Source: Hemileia vastatrix
Lineage: Eukaryota > Basidiomycota > Pucciniomycetes > Pucciniales > Zaghouaniaceae
Length of the DNA: 64,000 nucleotides
Reading direction: 5' to 3'
NCBI GenBank assembly: GCA_030280995.1
Contig: JASXTE010000014.1
Location: 5,532,156 to 5,596,155 of the forward strand
The position numbers and the translations under genes are program-made. The notes under the pieces were generated by a model that worked only from the letters and a program-made list of their open reading frames with translations, was not told the origin of the DNA and did no database searches. Shown piece after piece: positions 63,721 through 64,000 of the stretch; the stretch's first letter is position 1; every line of letters begins with the position of its first letter.

Positions 63721-64000
63721 GGTAGTAAAACCTACTACAAATAAGTTGCCAGTGGAGAAGAAAAAAGCTTTAGCTCCTCTTGTCCCTAAAAGACAAGAAA
63801 ATAACATTTGCTACAATTGTAATGAACCTTGGGCTAAATTTCATACTTGTAAGAAAAGAATTAATGTTATTGAAAACTCAAAAGATTCTGAACAAAGAAA
63901 TCATGAAGATGAAAAGGGGGAATCTAGTGAGGATTGTAAAAGTAAAATTTCTTACAGTGATGATGAAATTGAGATATATGTATTGGAACATGATATTATG
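63721..64000 (+). pseudogene. Nucleocapsid and start of protease linker, E5, cut by window end
   Basis: Zinc knuckle at 63809-63850 (CYNCNEPWAKFHTC), the same variant spacing as E1. An acidic linker with CKSKISYSDDEIEIYVLEHD follows, matching the E1 text before its protease. The rest lies outside the window. Confidence 0.7.

Larger units (their letters stand above)
28138..64000 (+). mobile_element. E5: old gypsy element, split by later insertions, runs off the window
   Basis: Pieces in order: truncated 5' LTR (28138-28468 and 29964-30097), primer site (30100-30112), leader (30098-30326 and 48230-48597), then gag from 61777 to the window end. Inserted into it are a solo LTR (28469-29963), E2 with E3 inside, and E4. 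The primer site and gag layout match E1 and E2, which ties the separated pieces together. The rest of pol and the 3' LTR lie beyond 64000. Confidence 0.75.

Overview
This window is a eukaryotic, AT-rich, gene-poor block built almost entirely from LTR retrotransposons nested inside one another. I recognise no host gene, tRNA or rRNA. A fungus, probably a repeat-rich basidiomycete, is the best guess. The reasons are Ty3/gypsy elements of fungal type (chromodomain integrases, one element with a Tf1/sushi-like self-priming site), short candidate introns (54-78 nt) and zinc-cluster proteins with the Zn2Cys6 spacing typical of fungi. The species is not determined.

Layout. (1) 640-9782, minus strand: E1, a complete chromovirus-like gypsy element with two 1136-bp LTRs and a perfect 5-bp target duplication (GTAAG). 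(2) 11155-17341, minus: E6, a gypsy fragment truncated at both ends. It is bounded by an expanded hexanucleotide array and interrupted by a solo LTR (13860-15037, duplication CCAAC). (3) 17342-22798: an unassigned AT-rich stretch, a solo LTR (19973-21167, duplication TAATG) and a tandem/inverted repeat of about 158 bp. (4) 22799-28137, plus: a 1.2-kb (AAAAAT)n array and E7, the 3' part of an E4-family element. (5) 28138-64000, plus: E5, an old gypsy element whose 5' LTR, leader and gag have been split by later insertions. These are a solo LTR (28469-29963), E2 (30327-48229, minus, itself carrying E3 at 38512-46917, plus) and E4 (48598-61768, plus). E5 runs off the right end.

How the parts relate. 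E1, E2 and E5 belong to one lineage: they share a primer-binding core (TGGGGACCTTTCC or close), a variant zinc knuckle, the same Gag layout with an overlapping +1 reading frame, and (E1 and E2) a C-terminal AT-hook-like stretch plus chromodomain. The E5 LTR family is also the family of the three solo LTRs. E3 is a sushi/Tf1-like chromovirus with a 14-nt self-priming match. E4, E6 and E7 form a third family with a tRNA-Lys-like primer site and 1102-bp LTRs in E4.

The most unusual signal is between pol and the 3' LTR. E3 (one gene) and E4/E7 (two genes) carry antisense genes there whose N-termini have Zn2Cys6-like spacing. In E3 and E4 the first antisense start codon lies within about 50-100 bp of the 3' LTR. 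Two unrelated gypsy families therefore share an antisense zinc-cluster gene at the same place. All gag-pol regions are broken by stops, frameshifts or lost catalytic residues, while the first antisense exon in E3 and the first antisense ORF in E4 are uninterrupted.
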